A stretch of 64,000 bases of DNA from Nematostella vectensis (lineage: Eukaryota; Cnidaria; Anthozoa; Actiniaria; Edwardsiidae). Below are positions 29,400 to 42,200 of the stretch, piece by piece. The stretch is taken from assembly GCF_932526225.1 (NCBI RefSeq), contig NC_064037.1, positions 14,769,703-14,833,702 on the forward strand. Reading direction: 5' to 3'. How positions within the stretch are numbered: position 1 is the first letter of the stretch; each line of letters opens with the position of its first letter. The position numbers were made by a program, and so were the translations under genes. Below the pieces are notes generated by a model that saw only the letters and a program-made list of their open reading frames with translations, was not told the DNA's origin and did not search any database.

Positions 29400-31676
29400 A
29401 CCACCGCCAAGTTCTTAAAAGCTGCAACGCTTTAAAGATGCAACCCTGTTAAGCGTTTGAAAAGTCGTGAAATTTGAACAATATTCGGACCCTGTTTAGC
29501 ATGGTGTGGAAATGATGTATTATGGTATGCCTTTGCTGAAATGAGAATGAATAAAGAGAGTGTAAGCACCTATTGTATAGTTGCATTTGTAGTGGCATTT
29601 ATCACCTTATATTGGTCGTGTATCTCAAACTAACGAGTTAAATCTGACTCCCATAATCATAAGAGGAGAACGGGTAAATAATCCCGGTTTAGAGTCTGTG
29701 ATTGAGATGTCTGATAATCCCTGTGTTGTATTATCTTGTACGTGACGCTTTATGTTTGTTTAACGACTGGATTGCACCTTAGAAACTCACTGACCTGTAC
29801 CGCTTATAGTCCTCACTGCCGTAAGCGAACGAAACCATGGTGAGAATGTTTTCAGAGGACCTTCAGAAGGTTTGCAGTCCGAGGTGGTTAGAACGAGATA
29901 AAACACAGCCTTCACGGACAGATGAAAGGCCCCGTAGCGCTTTCACAAGGAAATGAGGATGCCAGATTATCTGGAATTGATCTTTCAATGTCAATCTTTT
30001 TACAATTATATCTTCCAAATAAAGACACGTATATGGACCAGCGATAGTTTGATCAAGAATGCAAGGAGCAAATTGTGATCCAGTTTGATCGGCAACAGTA
30101 AATGGGTGAGCAGGATATTCCCATGGATATAGGGATGATCGCACGAATGACCGCATAATGAAGATGTACCGTGCAACCTGATTGGCCAATCTTTTTGATA
30201 ATGGGAAGATAAATGCTTTGTAAATCAAAAAGGTCATCCGATGGAACAGTTACTATGTTTCCCTCAAAGTGCTTATCAAAACAACTAAAATCTAACTTCA
30301 ATTATATAAATTGTCCATACAAAAACAATCGATATCAAATAGATGTTTGATGGTTAAATGTTATTCTCGATAACCTAAGTTTAAGTTCTTATTGTTTTTT
30401 TTTTTAAGAGTGGCAATTGTATTGTAAAAAGATTATATGTAATATTAAAAAAAAGGTAACCCAAGCACATTTTCCAGTCTAAGTCATTGTTCACCGTTTC
30501 TTCTACCTAACATCTATCCTATCCTTTTACTCAGACGCTGATTAATTATGGAAAAATGGTGGCTGACTGAATCGCCGTAAATTAGTTTGTAACAGTAATG
30601 CTATTTTTTTAAAGCTGCCAGTAATCTCTCAGGTGTGTACCCAGGATTGGCTGAGGGAGGGATGACCAACATTTGACCTTCAAAGTGGGGTTCGCGCGCA
30701 CCCTGCTCACCTCCTGCGTACGCGCCTGTCTCTATCTGTCTATTGCAAAAGCGGCAGGGTCCCGCTGCTAGGTACCTTTGTACGGTTCCGACCCATAGAC
30801 CCTAGAGGTTTATTATTATATCATGCCTTTGATTATAAGATTTGGGTGTTCCCACGAGCGGTTAGCGAGACCTGAGTCAATGCGCTAACAGATTGTGTCC
30901 AGATTGGTCTCATAAATGACCTTCGACTAGACACAGGCCTTGACAGATTAGTCTCCACTCCCTGTCTTGTAGCCACGGTCTAAATTGCTCTGAATTACAT
31001 TAAATTGTATATGCAGTAGCAGATCTATGGGAAGGGTTTATGGGGGTTTAACCACCATCTTCGGCTGCCTGGCACTCAAAGTGTTTTCAGTACAGAATTT
31101 TCCGAAATGAAGCATGCCATGTGTGCCATCCCATGCCAAATGTCTCTATTGGTGCTCAGAAAATGACGGAGTTCCTGGGATGGAATATAATAACACAGCA
31201 TTTCCTTCTTGGGATGTACGCCCCCAAAATACTCTTATTGGTAACAAAATCCCCCAGTCCAATTGCTATTACGCAGGGCAAAACCCCTTTCAGCATAAAG
31301 CTAAGTCCGCTGCTGATATGGGGTCTTTATCCTTTCTGCAGCAAGAAAGATACTGAGGATAGCTCGCCTTCATTAGTTCTTTTGGCAATATCAAAACAAC
31401 TAAGTCAGCTAGCTACATTTGCGGGGATACAGTTTTCAATGCATTGATCTAGGCCTACATCACCGTTAAACCATATATATTGGTGTTCGCTTTTTGGCCG
31501 GGCCCTTCCCACTAAATAAAAATTAAACAAACAAATAAATAAACAAATCGAATCAACCCCTGAAAAAACTATTAGATGATTCTGAGAAGTTCGACTTGAA
31601 CAAGTCTGCATAGCAGCCACACTTAATGTTACACAGGTCTTCCCCACAAGCTTCCGGTGATTTCAAAAGCGGCTGC
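29400..31676. other. Intergenic, no supported gene
   Basis: Two overlapping minus-strand frames (29863-30237 and 30053-30301) would read as one longer peptide if a frameshift were allowed, but no family is recognisable. Plus-strand frames at 31114-31447 look random. Confidence 0.3.
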
Positions 31677-31930
31677 TTAAAGCCGCATTGTCACCAGTTT
31701 ACTTCCGGTCGATTACCTAACAATATCCGATGATTTTTAACGGAAAACGCGAAAAATATTTCAAAATATTGAAAGCAGTGTGTCCATTGGAAGTTTCTTT
31801 GAGGATGTGATTGATAATTTAGAGCGGATGGCCTGTTAAATATCTCGGATTCTAATAGATTATTTTGTCTTTTAACCGTTGAGGTTTCCGGCGGACCTCC
31901 GGAAGTAAACTGGTGACAATGCGGCTTTAA
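31677..31930 (-). mobile_element. 254-bp MITE flanked by TTAA, copy 1
   Basis: The ends are perfect inverted repeats of about 30 bp starting AGCCGCATTGTCACCAGTTT. TTAA stands at both outer edges, consistent with a TTAA (or inner TA) target site. The whole element matches 63015-63268 in the opposite orientation and has the same length. It encodes no transposase, so it must be mobilised in trans. Confidence 0.9.
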
Positions 31931-32109
31931 GCAAACTAGACTGGAACCTTTACTGTCACCCGCCTCAGGCAATCTGGTTTCCAGAGCCCACGTGCCAGGT
32001 GAGATACCGCTGATACAAAATTATGTAGGCTCTGGGAATGGGATTGCTAAGACGACGCTGTTGTTGTTGTAATCTTTGTTTATCGAGGGTAGCATATTTA
32101 ACCGAATAT

Positions 32110-32440
32110 ACAGATTTCTAACATATGGCCCTCGGTTAGTAAGCACTGTCACTGGGGGTGGTCACTGCCAGAGGGTTTATTGCGTCCCCAGTGGTTCTTT
32201 TACGTCCCTCCGGTTCAGGTTAGTGCAGCTTGAAGAGATGGGACCTCCGGTTTAGTGTCCTTATCCGAGAAGACTGGAAACACGGGAGAATAACTTCAAC
32301 TCACTTGTGACACAAATTCGAACCAAGGCAGGAACCCGGAAAAATCCCCAGTTGGAGCCAGGATTCGAACCTGGGCCACAGCGGTGAGAGGCCGACGCGC
32401 ACATTAGGCCAACACACTAGGCCACCCGCGCGTACCTAGG
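32110..32440 (-). mobile_element. tRNA-derived SINE
   Basis: On the minus strand a polymerase III A box (TGGCCTAGTGTGTTGG) is followed at typical spacing by a B box (GGTTCGAATCC). A non-tRNA body of about 230 bp follows (CAGTGACCACCCCCAGTGAC near its end). The head does not fold as an intact tRNA and lacks a clear anticodon arm, so a SINE is preferred over a tRNA gene. A weak relative may lie at 44935-45085 (B-box-like GGTTCGACTTCC). Confidence 0.7.
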
Positions 32441-35400
32441 GTTAACCCGACCCCCTCCCCTCGTTTCAAATCCAAGATTTGACTAAATCCAATTAAGTAG
32501 ACAACGAATTATTACTTTGGCGAAATGGGAGGTTTCCTCTAACACCCCTACATCATGTAGTACCTATACATGGAAAAGGGAAAACGAAGTCAAAACGTAA
32601 AACGTTTACCTTCAAAATTCAAAAAAATAGTTTTGAAAAAACTACATTGCAATGTGTCTTCTTTGTGTTGTGTCTTCTTTGTGTTGGCGCCGTCATGTGT
32701 CTATGTGATGAAAACTAGCCGAAATTTGTACCCACAAAAACACCAAGCTTGCTAATCCCATATTGAACCTTTAGGCCGCTATCAGAGCTTCATAAAGCAG
32801 CAGTAGGAATAAACGCTAGAGAACACATATTTACCTCTTGTGAAATCATTTGATCTGTTTTAAAACACACTCGCACTAAGACACATTTTGTCGCGCGCGA
32901 GCATGCAAATTTGGCGGGAAACAATGTGCGCGCTTATTGGTTAATGTACGCCAGGCCCTGATTTTGTAAAAATGCAAATAGATTTAGTGTTTTTGTGTAC
33001 GGGGTTTTCTAGTCTCTCTTGCTTTCCTCGGTCGAATCTTCCGATCATCAATCTCAACACACCATGTATTTACGGATGAGACAGTCTAATGGCTTCGTAG
33101 CGATACGTAACATTGCTTTGACAACGAAAATAGTGTTTACCTCACAACAAACGACTTTAGCCAGATTTAATCAAATATTGATGATGCGTATTTTTTTCAA
33201 TTTTATGATTTTTATCAGCCATATAGGCCGAGAAGAGAAGATCTATGTAATTTTTTATTCATTTAACATTGCATTCAAGATAAACTCATTGTAGAGTACT
33301 ATGAAACAACAAATAACAACAAATAAAGTCAAATTAATGAAAAAAAATATATCACCAGCAATTATTCACATATGGTAGCGCTCCATAGCGTAGTCTCCTT
33401 TTTTTACGATTAAAACTCACCTATTATATGGGCCCTTAGGCTATTCTTATAGATTACGAAAATAAGAAACACTGCCGTGACTAAGTAAGTATTATTATTC
33501 AGTTGCTTAGTAAGACCCTTATTGCTTTAAAAAAACATATGAATGATAAATTTTAGACTATTTTATAATTGGTTTTGATCGATTTGAACACTCGCATGAT
33601 GATTTTTTCCGGTGTCAAATAATCGCGTCAAAATTCCTTTTTTTATATTAGTTCACATATAGAATCACCAAAAATTAAAAGCATCCATTAAATTGAGACC
33701 CATTTTGACAATATATAGAAGCTGCTTCAATATTCTGCTGCGTTTTTTTTCTTTTTTTAAGGGCCTTAATAAATAAATATTGAGAATGAAGTTGAAGTTG
33801 TGATGTTTTAAAGAGCCGCGTATGGACGGTTTAGAGATAAGATATATATTCGCCTTATGCTCAAATGGGTTTCTTCTTATATATTTAAAGAAAAATATTA
33901 ATAGTCGAAAGAACCTTAGACCAGTAGAACTGTCGTCGGCAAAAGTATATCCGGTATGTAATTTATTGGACTAGAAATTCGCTTCTTAGCGGATTAGGTT
34001 GACGAAGCATATAAAAAATTTCCGAACGAAAACAATATATCATGTACTGACCTTTGAGATGTAGAAACCACGAAAAAATACGTGTTTTACAGTAAAACAT
34101 GAGCAATACTGGTATAGATTCAGCAAGCAGTTAGACAATCGGCTTAACAAAGGGTTTGTGCAAGACAACTCCCTAGCTACCAATAAAAATAAGCCTATAA
34201 AATACTACCAATAACATTGTATTTACCTTGAACAGTCCTCCATCCACACTGCCATCAGCTTGGTTGGGGATTCTAGTGGGTAGCTAATATTATTTTAACG
34301 ATGTGACCGCTGATTTTTCCCTTCGGCTTCCCTCATGATTTCAAGTGGTGTCAGAAGTGGGAGATGATGAAAATATTCGCAGGTTGTAACCGCCACTGCA
34401 AAGCAGATGTTATTTGGTCGAAGATATGCTAAGTACGCTGCTCAGAGCGTCTTCCGAAATGTGTTTACACACAAAATCGACTATTTGATTGGACGTCTAA
34501 GTCCTTTTGCTTTGTTTTCTCGAGAAACTTGTTAATCAGTTCATCTGCATCGAATGACACGTTTCTTATGAAATTTACGACCTTTTAATAAGATGTAGGC
34601 TCTGAGAATCGCCAACGTATGAATAATTTGTTCATTTTTCTTTTATTTTTATCTTATTTTCCTTTCCAAAAAATATTATGAAGAAACAGAACACCTGTTG
34701 CAACTACTTCGTTCTTTAGAGGAATATGAAATATTTATTCTTTAGCTCAAATATAACCACATTTTTGTAACATAATGTATTTGCTTTTTGGGTTAGATAT
34801 CCATGGCGTTATTTATTTATATCACGTGTTTTTTTACAGTATTTAGATTCTTTTTTAAAAATTTATAATTCATCAATAGAAAAAAAAAACATTCAAGAAG
34901 AACAAAGCTAAGTCATGCCATAAGTCGATGTAATATTTAAAAATATACCGGGCGCTAGTCTTATTGGAGAGGGGACGCTTATTTCACTTCGTCGGATAAT
35001 ACCAACTTCTGAAAACAAAACTTAATTTGCGATTAACTGAAACGCCATACCCCTAAACTGCCCAAAGATTCTCTATATGATAATATGGTAATAAAGCTGG
35101 CTCCGCTTTTAGGCAGTGCCTAAATCTATATATTTTCATTTTTATAAATCGATGACAATATCATTGTAACGTGAGAATGGTCTGCGAGCTAAGTAAAGTG
35201 AAGATTTACACAATTCAAGTAGTCATTAATTCCAAAATTCGAGGTCGAGGGGGGCCTTATTAGGGCGGGGCACTTTTTTTAAGGAGGGCGCTTGTTCAAA
35301 TCATTACGGTAACCTTTTTTATGGTATAGGTTTTTTTCACAAAGTTTCATCAATAATATAGGAAGAATTATAGACTTGAAATAAACATACGATCAAAACA

Positions 35401-35880
35401 TAAAATAGAAACCATACGTTTTCAAACCAGAACCAAGGTCAAAGCTGTAGGATACAAACTTTAGTGGTGCATGTTTTTAGCTTTATTCTGGTAGCTTTAT
35501 GGTTTGGGAATAAATAGAGACGTCTTTTCCTCCTCTTTCTTTCTCGCACGCTCCCTGTGTGCCCGATCTACGCGACGCCCTGGGTCCCCGAGGATGCAGT
35601 ATGCATCTATCAGTATTGAATAAAAATAAAAGTTTGGTTTTGATTTTGTGATTATTGTTGATTGTTTGATATTACTTCCTTTTGTCTGTCTGTTACTACT
35701 TTATCCAGGTGAAGAGAAAAATGGGTCATTTTTCATTTTTTTATAAAGCTGTCTTTCAAGGCACGTCTTTGTTGCTTTAATTCATTTTCAGTCTCTCTTC
35801 ATTTTTTCAAATCTACTTATCAAGCTTTCTTGTATTAATTTCTCAATGCTGGAGTTTTCTGTTTGGTTCAACCCATATAT
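32441..35880. other. Intergenic, no supported gene
   Basis: A/T-rich DNA with a promoter-like cluster at 32903-32921. The frame at 33019-33294 has no motif. The 3' UTR of BolA2 probably takes up the last few hundred bases. Confidence 0.35.
32903..32921 (+). promoter_or_regulatory. Octamer plus E2F-like site cluster
   Basis: ATGCAAAT overlaps TTTGGCGGGAAA, a full match to an E2F palindrome. ATTGG (reverse CCAAT) follows about 15 bp later. The combination is typical of cell-cycle promoters, but no gene start could be tied to it. Confidence 0.35.
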
Positions 35881-38800
35881 TCAGTTAGCTTGTTGTTTAG
35901 CCCATTGCTCTGGGGTATATGTCTTTTGGGAGAATGCATGAATGGTCTTCATTTCTTCTTCAAGGCAGCCGTAGACCATCTTATGTCTCTGAAGTAACGG
36001 CTTTCCTTGGAATTTCTCTGACACTATGACTGCCTCAATTTTGGCACCACACCCATCGGACAAGTCCTTTACTTCCTATAAAAAATCATATTAAGCATTA
36101 ATATCGCAGGAATCATCAATAAGTCCAGTTTCTATTTCCACTGTGTTCACTGGACATAGAGAAGGCCCCTCTTTTTCAGGGAAGTCATTCAAAATTATTT
36201 GCTACATCATGGAATATTCAGATATTTTTGCATACATTTATGTTACACTCGAAGGGAATCTTTATGGCATGGTACCGTATGTGCGTGAAATTAGTCTAAA
36301 ACTGAAGTTTCTATTGTATTTATATGCATCCTCAGTGGGAATTAACAACTGGAATTTTTTTGTTTTTTTTTGCGTTTTTTCTTCGAATAAGCACTCCCAT
36401 AGACATGACAAAAAAACATGACTTGACGTTTCCAATAAGCTCATTTCACATCAAATAAGGCGGATAATTCCCCTAAGTACATAGTGAGTAATATCAAACA
36501 AAATATCAAATGCGACTTTTTTTAATTAATGCGACTTTTTGTAAAGTGTCATTGAAATTTGACCTTTTTTCCCTAGCTTATACATAGCGCAAGGAAGATC
36601 AAGGAAAGATTGTCTTAAAAAGCCAAAATCTGGGTATGCTCAGTTCGGCCTAACGTTGTTTGTGTTTTGAAAAGGGAAAATCTGTCGGGAATACAAGGAA
36701 CTGATGGCCATTGTAAAAAATTGTATCTTCTTTCTCAATCTCTTCGAAGTGTGCTGTTCAGGGTTTTTCATCATGTCACTCCTATAAAGGCTGTTTTACA
36801 TGATGCCTTAATTATCATAATAAGAGACATGCATGTGTACTTTGCATTATTATGCAATCACAATTTGCAGTCATATGCAGTGTCATAAGATATTGTTTTT
36901 TTTTTTTTGGGGGGGGGGGTTGTTTTCTATGATAATGATTGTTGATACTTTTCTTTCGAACTCATAAAATCATAAACACAAAAGTGAAAATGCAAACACT
37001 TTGTAGAGTCTGTATGCAAAACAAATTACAATCGACCTTGAAGTGCAGTTTTTATCTATGACATCTTCTACTGTCTAAGATCACTTACTATTGTTACAAA
37101 GGATCCTGTACATAACTCGGCAGCCTTACAGCTATGAATAATGACATGTAAACAAACCTCTTGCCCTAATCCCAAGAAAAAAACTGCAAACAAGCCCCCG
37201 TTCCCTCACCACCTATCCCAGTAACCACAGCTGTATAAGCCTCTGCCTATTTTGGGATTTTGATGTGCATTTTAGATCATCATTCATTTTTCATCATCAG
37301 CCTCTAGTGAGATCAAAATGAAGTTTTCAATTGCATATGTTTTGAATGTGTGTCTGGTGTGAAGAACTTTAATTTCCCTGTTATTTTGATAAAAATACAT
37401 CCATCTGGGAATTTGAACTCATGTTTGAAAGAGAAAGATGATGTATTTGTTTTTTATGTGTGGCCAAAATAGAAGCGGCTATGAAGTGATCAATTTTCAA
37501 TAGACAAGATAAATTTTAGTGACAGGGTCAGTGTACTGCAGATTAGAGGGGGGGAGTGGAGTAGTCATAGCTGTCAACCCAACTGGGACAGAAATCTTGT
37601 GACATAGGGTTAAATACAGTAAATATGTGAAAAGACTAAAGAGAGCCAATGTGGGTGAATTCTGAAATACAGAGAATGTATAAACATTCTCACATAAAAT
37701 TTGGCTTGTGATGAGGTCCAAAATCTTGTGACAGTATGTTAGTTGACAGCAAGGGTCTCTTTCCACAATGCACTCTTTCCAAGTATATTATCAACTGATT
37801 CGCCCTCGCGATGGAGCCAGTTTGCCATGGACGTCATAGCGATATGATATCTCCAGGCTGATGAGTTTGAAAAGTCAACCTGTGTTTATGCCTACTGCGT
37901 CAATTTGGGTGTAAGACTGCCCATTTCAGCTGTAAATATTTCACTTGTTGAATTTAAGACTCATTGGCCACATAAGCTTTCCAAATGAGCTACAACAGCA
38001 ATGAATTGCATTATTTGCCGAGAGGGAAGAGTTGCTGAAGAAGTTCAAGGAATGCCCTTCGCCCGTACAAAGACAAAAATAAGTCGGTTTGTTTATGATA
38101 TAACACATTCAATAATCATTTTTTGTATATTACTGCCAACCTAAGACAGTAAACAAAAAACTGTCGAGGCGTAAGTAAGAGCACAGCTCACTGTCAATGG
38201 TTCTGTCAAGCTCGACCAAGGCAAAATTCACACCAAAATTAGCTCATTTCGTCTGACAAAAAAAGTGATCAAAACGTGGAGTAATATCAATACCTGATGT
38301 TCATTGACTATTAAACGGTTGATTTAAGCTGAAATATGACCTAGTACTCAATTGCTTCATTGAGAAATGATAATTTTAAACACTGCAATCGTACAAACAT
38401 GACAAACGTCACTCAAGGCATACAAATTTCTGACATAAAACAAAAGCTTTCAAAAGGCGGAAATTGTCTAAAGAAATCAATACACAGACAGTTCATAAGG
38501 TCAACATTACAGCTGATAGCTTTGTTTACCATCGGGCAATCCCTCGGAGGAGCACTGTGCTCGTCAAGTCACGCTACAATTAAGCTCCAATCGCCAGTAA
38601 AAGTGAAATTTTTCGCGCAAAGCATGACTGGAAGACGTGTCTCCCCTCCCCTGTTGACAGCTAATGTAGGCAGGAAGTGGGGCACTGGGGGCACACCCCC
38701 CCCCCTAATTTTTTCAAACATTATAAGGAAATGACCAGTTGTGGCGTAGCCGTGTCCCCTTAAATTTTCCTATGGCCTCTGTGGCCAGAGTTTACGGTTA

Positions 38801-39056
38801 ATCCATGCATGTGTATCTCTCTCTCCTTTATCTACTGTAAAACTGAATGCATTTCTGCCATCTACTGTTAAACCAACAGATCCGCAAAAGCCGAAATAAG
38901 GTGTCATTTAGAGCGGCTAACCTTGACACATCATACTGTATGCCATTTCATAGGGCAAGTAATATCTTATCTTCAGTATATCTTATAACCTACCACGTGT
39001 GAAGCCTCAAACTCTTTCTTCAACTTTTCCTCGACAAGTTGACAAACGTTACTCAT
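35881..39056 (-). CDS. BOLA2: BolA-like protein 2
   Basis: Exon 1 is 39056-38994 (MSNVCQLVEEKLKKEFEASH...) and exon 2 is 36075-35881. They join in phase 0 after GTG|GTAGGT and an AG acceptor, giving 85 aa against 86 in human. The BolA fold signature is clear: VIVSEKFQGKPLLQRHKMVY, then IHAFSQKTYTPEQWA. Cys30 and His67 match the positions that ligate the [2Fe-2S] cluster shared with glutaredoxin-3 in the human protein. The known role is cytosolic iron-sulphur cluster trafficking with monothiol glutaredoxin. The ATG lies 203 bp from that of the divergent PPIL2 gene. The 2.9-kb intron holds dispersed repeats. Confidence 0.95.
37560..37745. repeat. Dispersed repeat, copy 1 (in BolA2 intron)
   Basis: Text beginning ATAGCTGTCAACCCAACTGG and ending near GAGGTCCAAAATCTTGTGAC matches 63847-64000 in the same orientation with scattered differences. 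Shared landmarks include AAGAGAGCCAATG and GAACATTCTCACA-like words. The type is unknown. Confidence 0.65.
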
Positions 39057-39259
39057 CTTGAAATAAGGAGAAAAAAAATGAGCCAAACGCAAAATAAAAT
39101 GAATCGTGCTTTTTTTTTTCTCACTCCTGTGCGACTGTCGATCTTGTCAGCGGTTGTTTCCATGAAGTACACTCATTGACTTTCTGCACATTTTGTTCAA
39201 GTGCTAACCGCTGGTCACTAAACTTTTCCAAATTCTCGAAGGAATGATACGATAAAAAC
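39057..39259. promoter_or_regulatory. Bidirectional promoter between BolA2 and PPIL2
   Basis: 203 bp separate two divergent start codons. There is no TATA box close to either. Both genes are housekeeping genes, for which divergent TATA-less promoters are common. Transcription starts cannot be placed from sequence alone. Confidence 0.7.
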
Positions 39260-42200
39260 ATGGGCAAGAAACAGCATCAAAAAGACAAATTGTGAGCGAT
39301 CTCTGTGGTATTGTAACAGTGGGGATGATAAACATGACGAAGATATAATTTACGTTTCAGATATATCACAAACAAGGAATGGAAGGAAGAGTGGGGAGGA
39401 AAAAGACCAGGTCTGTCATCTTTATTTCAAGCTGTCGTTAATAACTTTCTTTTTGTTAACGATTGTCTTGTACCTAGATGCTGGTGAGAGAGCAGCATTC
39501 AGAAGGCTCCCTTTCCATTGTTGCAGGTTAGTGGGAGTTCAGTTTTAATATGTCTGTGTTTTTTTTATGTTGAGATTTGTTGTTTATGTTACAGTGGACA
39601 AAGGTAGGGGGGTACAGAGTTAACAAATATTAGGCTATTGATATTAAGACCACGAAATCGTCTCTAAATTGGCTGAAATGTGCCTTGTTTTGTAACACAC
39701 TTTCACTGTTTACTTAGAAAACCTGTGCATGTAAATTTGTGCAATCTGAGCTGCTTCCCTGTGAAGCGCAAACAGACTCTGTTGTGCTAGCTAAATCATA
39801 TCTGACAAATAATATCATGCCATGCAGATATGTAACTCAAGATCCATTGTTTCTTTTATTTACGATGTGTGTAATAAAGTGGCATTCAAAACCTGAAGTG
39901 ATAAATGGTATAGATCTGTCAGCAAAACCCATCATTCAGAAGTGGAAAATGTATTATTTCAAAAGATATTATGGGAAAGAAGCCAGTGTTGCAAGTGTTT
40001 CTCTGCGGTCAAAGCAAAAGACGGCTAGTTTACAGGAAAAATGACAATATTAGCTACACTTACTGGACTTCATCCTTTGGGTCGCTCAGGATGGCTAGAG
40101 TACAACAGCGGTTGTCTGAGCACTCAAACAAAACTCTGTAGATTTTGCAAAATCAGCATAAAAGCTGAGCTTGAGGAGAAATAGGTTTCAGCCTAATTTG
40201 TCTAGTGGAGACTTTGTTGCAACTTCACACCAAAAGGTGTTTTAATTGTGTGAATTCTAGTAAGAATGTACACAGAGAGCTTGTTGCAAAACAAGCATTT
40301 CAGACAGTATAGACTGGATCTTATGGTTTCACTAGCAAAATTGAGTCGGTAAACAAACTCTTTTCCTCCTGCACTTAGAAACGGGTCAAACATTAAAAGA
40401 AATATTGCTGCTTATGCCTGGTGCACACTAGTGACATAATGACATGGGTGCGCACACTCTATTTATCCCAAAATAATGACATGGACATAATGACATCAAA
40501 GAAAAAAACTTTTTTTTTTCTCTTATGTTGGGCTTTTCAAGGTGTCAACCCTTCGCACTTGAACATACGAAGATAAGAGTGTGCTCGCCCATGTCGTTAT
40601 GTCACTAATGTTCACCAGGCATTAGTGGTTTTTGTGTTGTGTTTGATAATAAGTAGTAAGCTCAAAGGGCACAGTCTGTCAGTCTTTGACATGTTTTTGC
40701 AACTTTGTTTTCAGTCTTTCCCTCCAGCCATTTGAACATCCACTTTGCACAAAGGAAGGGGTTATCTTTGATCTTGTGTAAGTGTTTGGATATTTTTATG
40801 TACATTTTGATCTTATGTTCTTGAAGTTTTTTTTAAATTCTAGATTTTATTTCTTTCCTTTAGTAATATTGTTCCATACCTGAAGAAATATGGCCGAAAT
40901 CCGGTGACAGGAGAGGTTTGAACTATTGTTTTACACACTGGTGGTACAAATCTCATAGCATTAACTGTATTTTTTTTTTCATTTTCAGCCTATGCAAGTC
41001 AAAGAATTGATAAAACTACACTTTCACAAGAATGCTGATGGTACATGCACTTTTTTTTATAAGAACGTCTAATTTTTAGTTGATGCTGGGCCGTTCTTAT
41101 TTTTGGGGCATTTTAAGGCTGAAAATGTTCTTAAGTATGTTCTTAAATTTTAGTGCTTATGAAATATAGTACCCAAAAAATTATAAGGAGGAGAATAACA
41201 CAAATGATCAATATAATATTTAAGGCTGTTATTAATGAACACAATTTAACACTGCATTTTAGAACACAAAGGACAAAAAACAATATTTTGCTGCTATCTG
41301 AGCCTTGGCATGTTCGCCTGGATGTTCTTATAAAAAGGTTCTTATTAATAAAAAGAGTGTAATGATTGTCCTTGTTTGTTCTGAAATGTTCTGGATTTCA
41401 AAGAAATGTACTAGCTTCAGTCAGATGGTTTTCAATGATATGGTCATGATATTATCAATACCTAAGAACCTGTTAATATATGTAATATGTCTTCATTCAG
41501 GAAAATACCACTGTCCTGTTACTTACAAGGTCTTCAACCAAAATACCAATATTGTTGCCATAAAAACTTCTGGGAATGTTTACTGTTTAGATGTGAGTAC
41601 CAATAAAAACCTGTTTATTTATGATTGATAACTTTCCATGGGTGCAATTAAAGAAGTTACTGTCATTTACTTACTTGATGGAGGTAGCAGTCAATTAAAA
41701 AATAATAATCTTCAGCTTTCATCAATTTTAGGCTGTAGAGCAGCTAAATTTTAAGGCAAAGAACTTTAGAGATTTACTCACTGACGAGGCGTTCACCAGA
41801 AAAGATGTCATTACCCTACAGGTACACTAGAGGAGTGATTGTTTTGCAATTGTATTTTATTTCTTAACAACAAATTTCAAATCATTTGATTTGTTTTTAT
41901 TTTCAACATTTTCTCTAAGGTTGAGTTTTAATTAGAGAAATGCAAAATTGTTGTCTCTGGCTTCCTGCGGAGCAAAAAGGAGCAAATCATTGGGGGAAGT
42001 GTAGAGAGCCACAGGAGACCCCAAACACTCTTAGAGCTTTATTTTGCTGAGAGCCTTTTTTTGCCTATAGAGTTGCCTGCGGAGGAGGCTAAGTTATTCT
42101 AAAAAAGTATGCATTTTTTTTAGAAAAGAAGGGTCTGTGCTTGCAATAGGGTGATTTAGATCCACAAAGCTGGCAAGGTATGCTGGCCTTGCGCTCATTT

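Noticed and set aside
29863-30301. Two overlapping minus-strand frames that might form one protein
   Set aside because: Needs a frameshift and no family is recognisable.
31691-31972. 93-codon minus frame related to a plus frame at 62952-63161
   Set aside because: Both are translations of the same 254-bp MITE.
32336-32435. tRNA gene on minus strand
   Set aside because: A and B boxes exist but stems do not pair as a tRNA; a SINE body follows.
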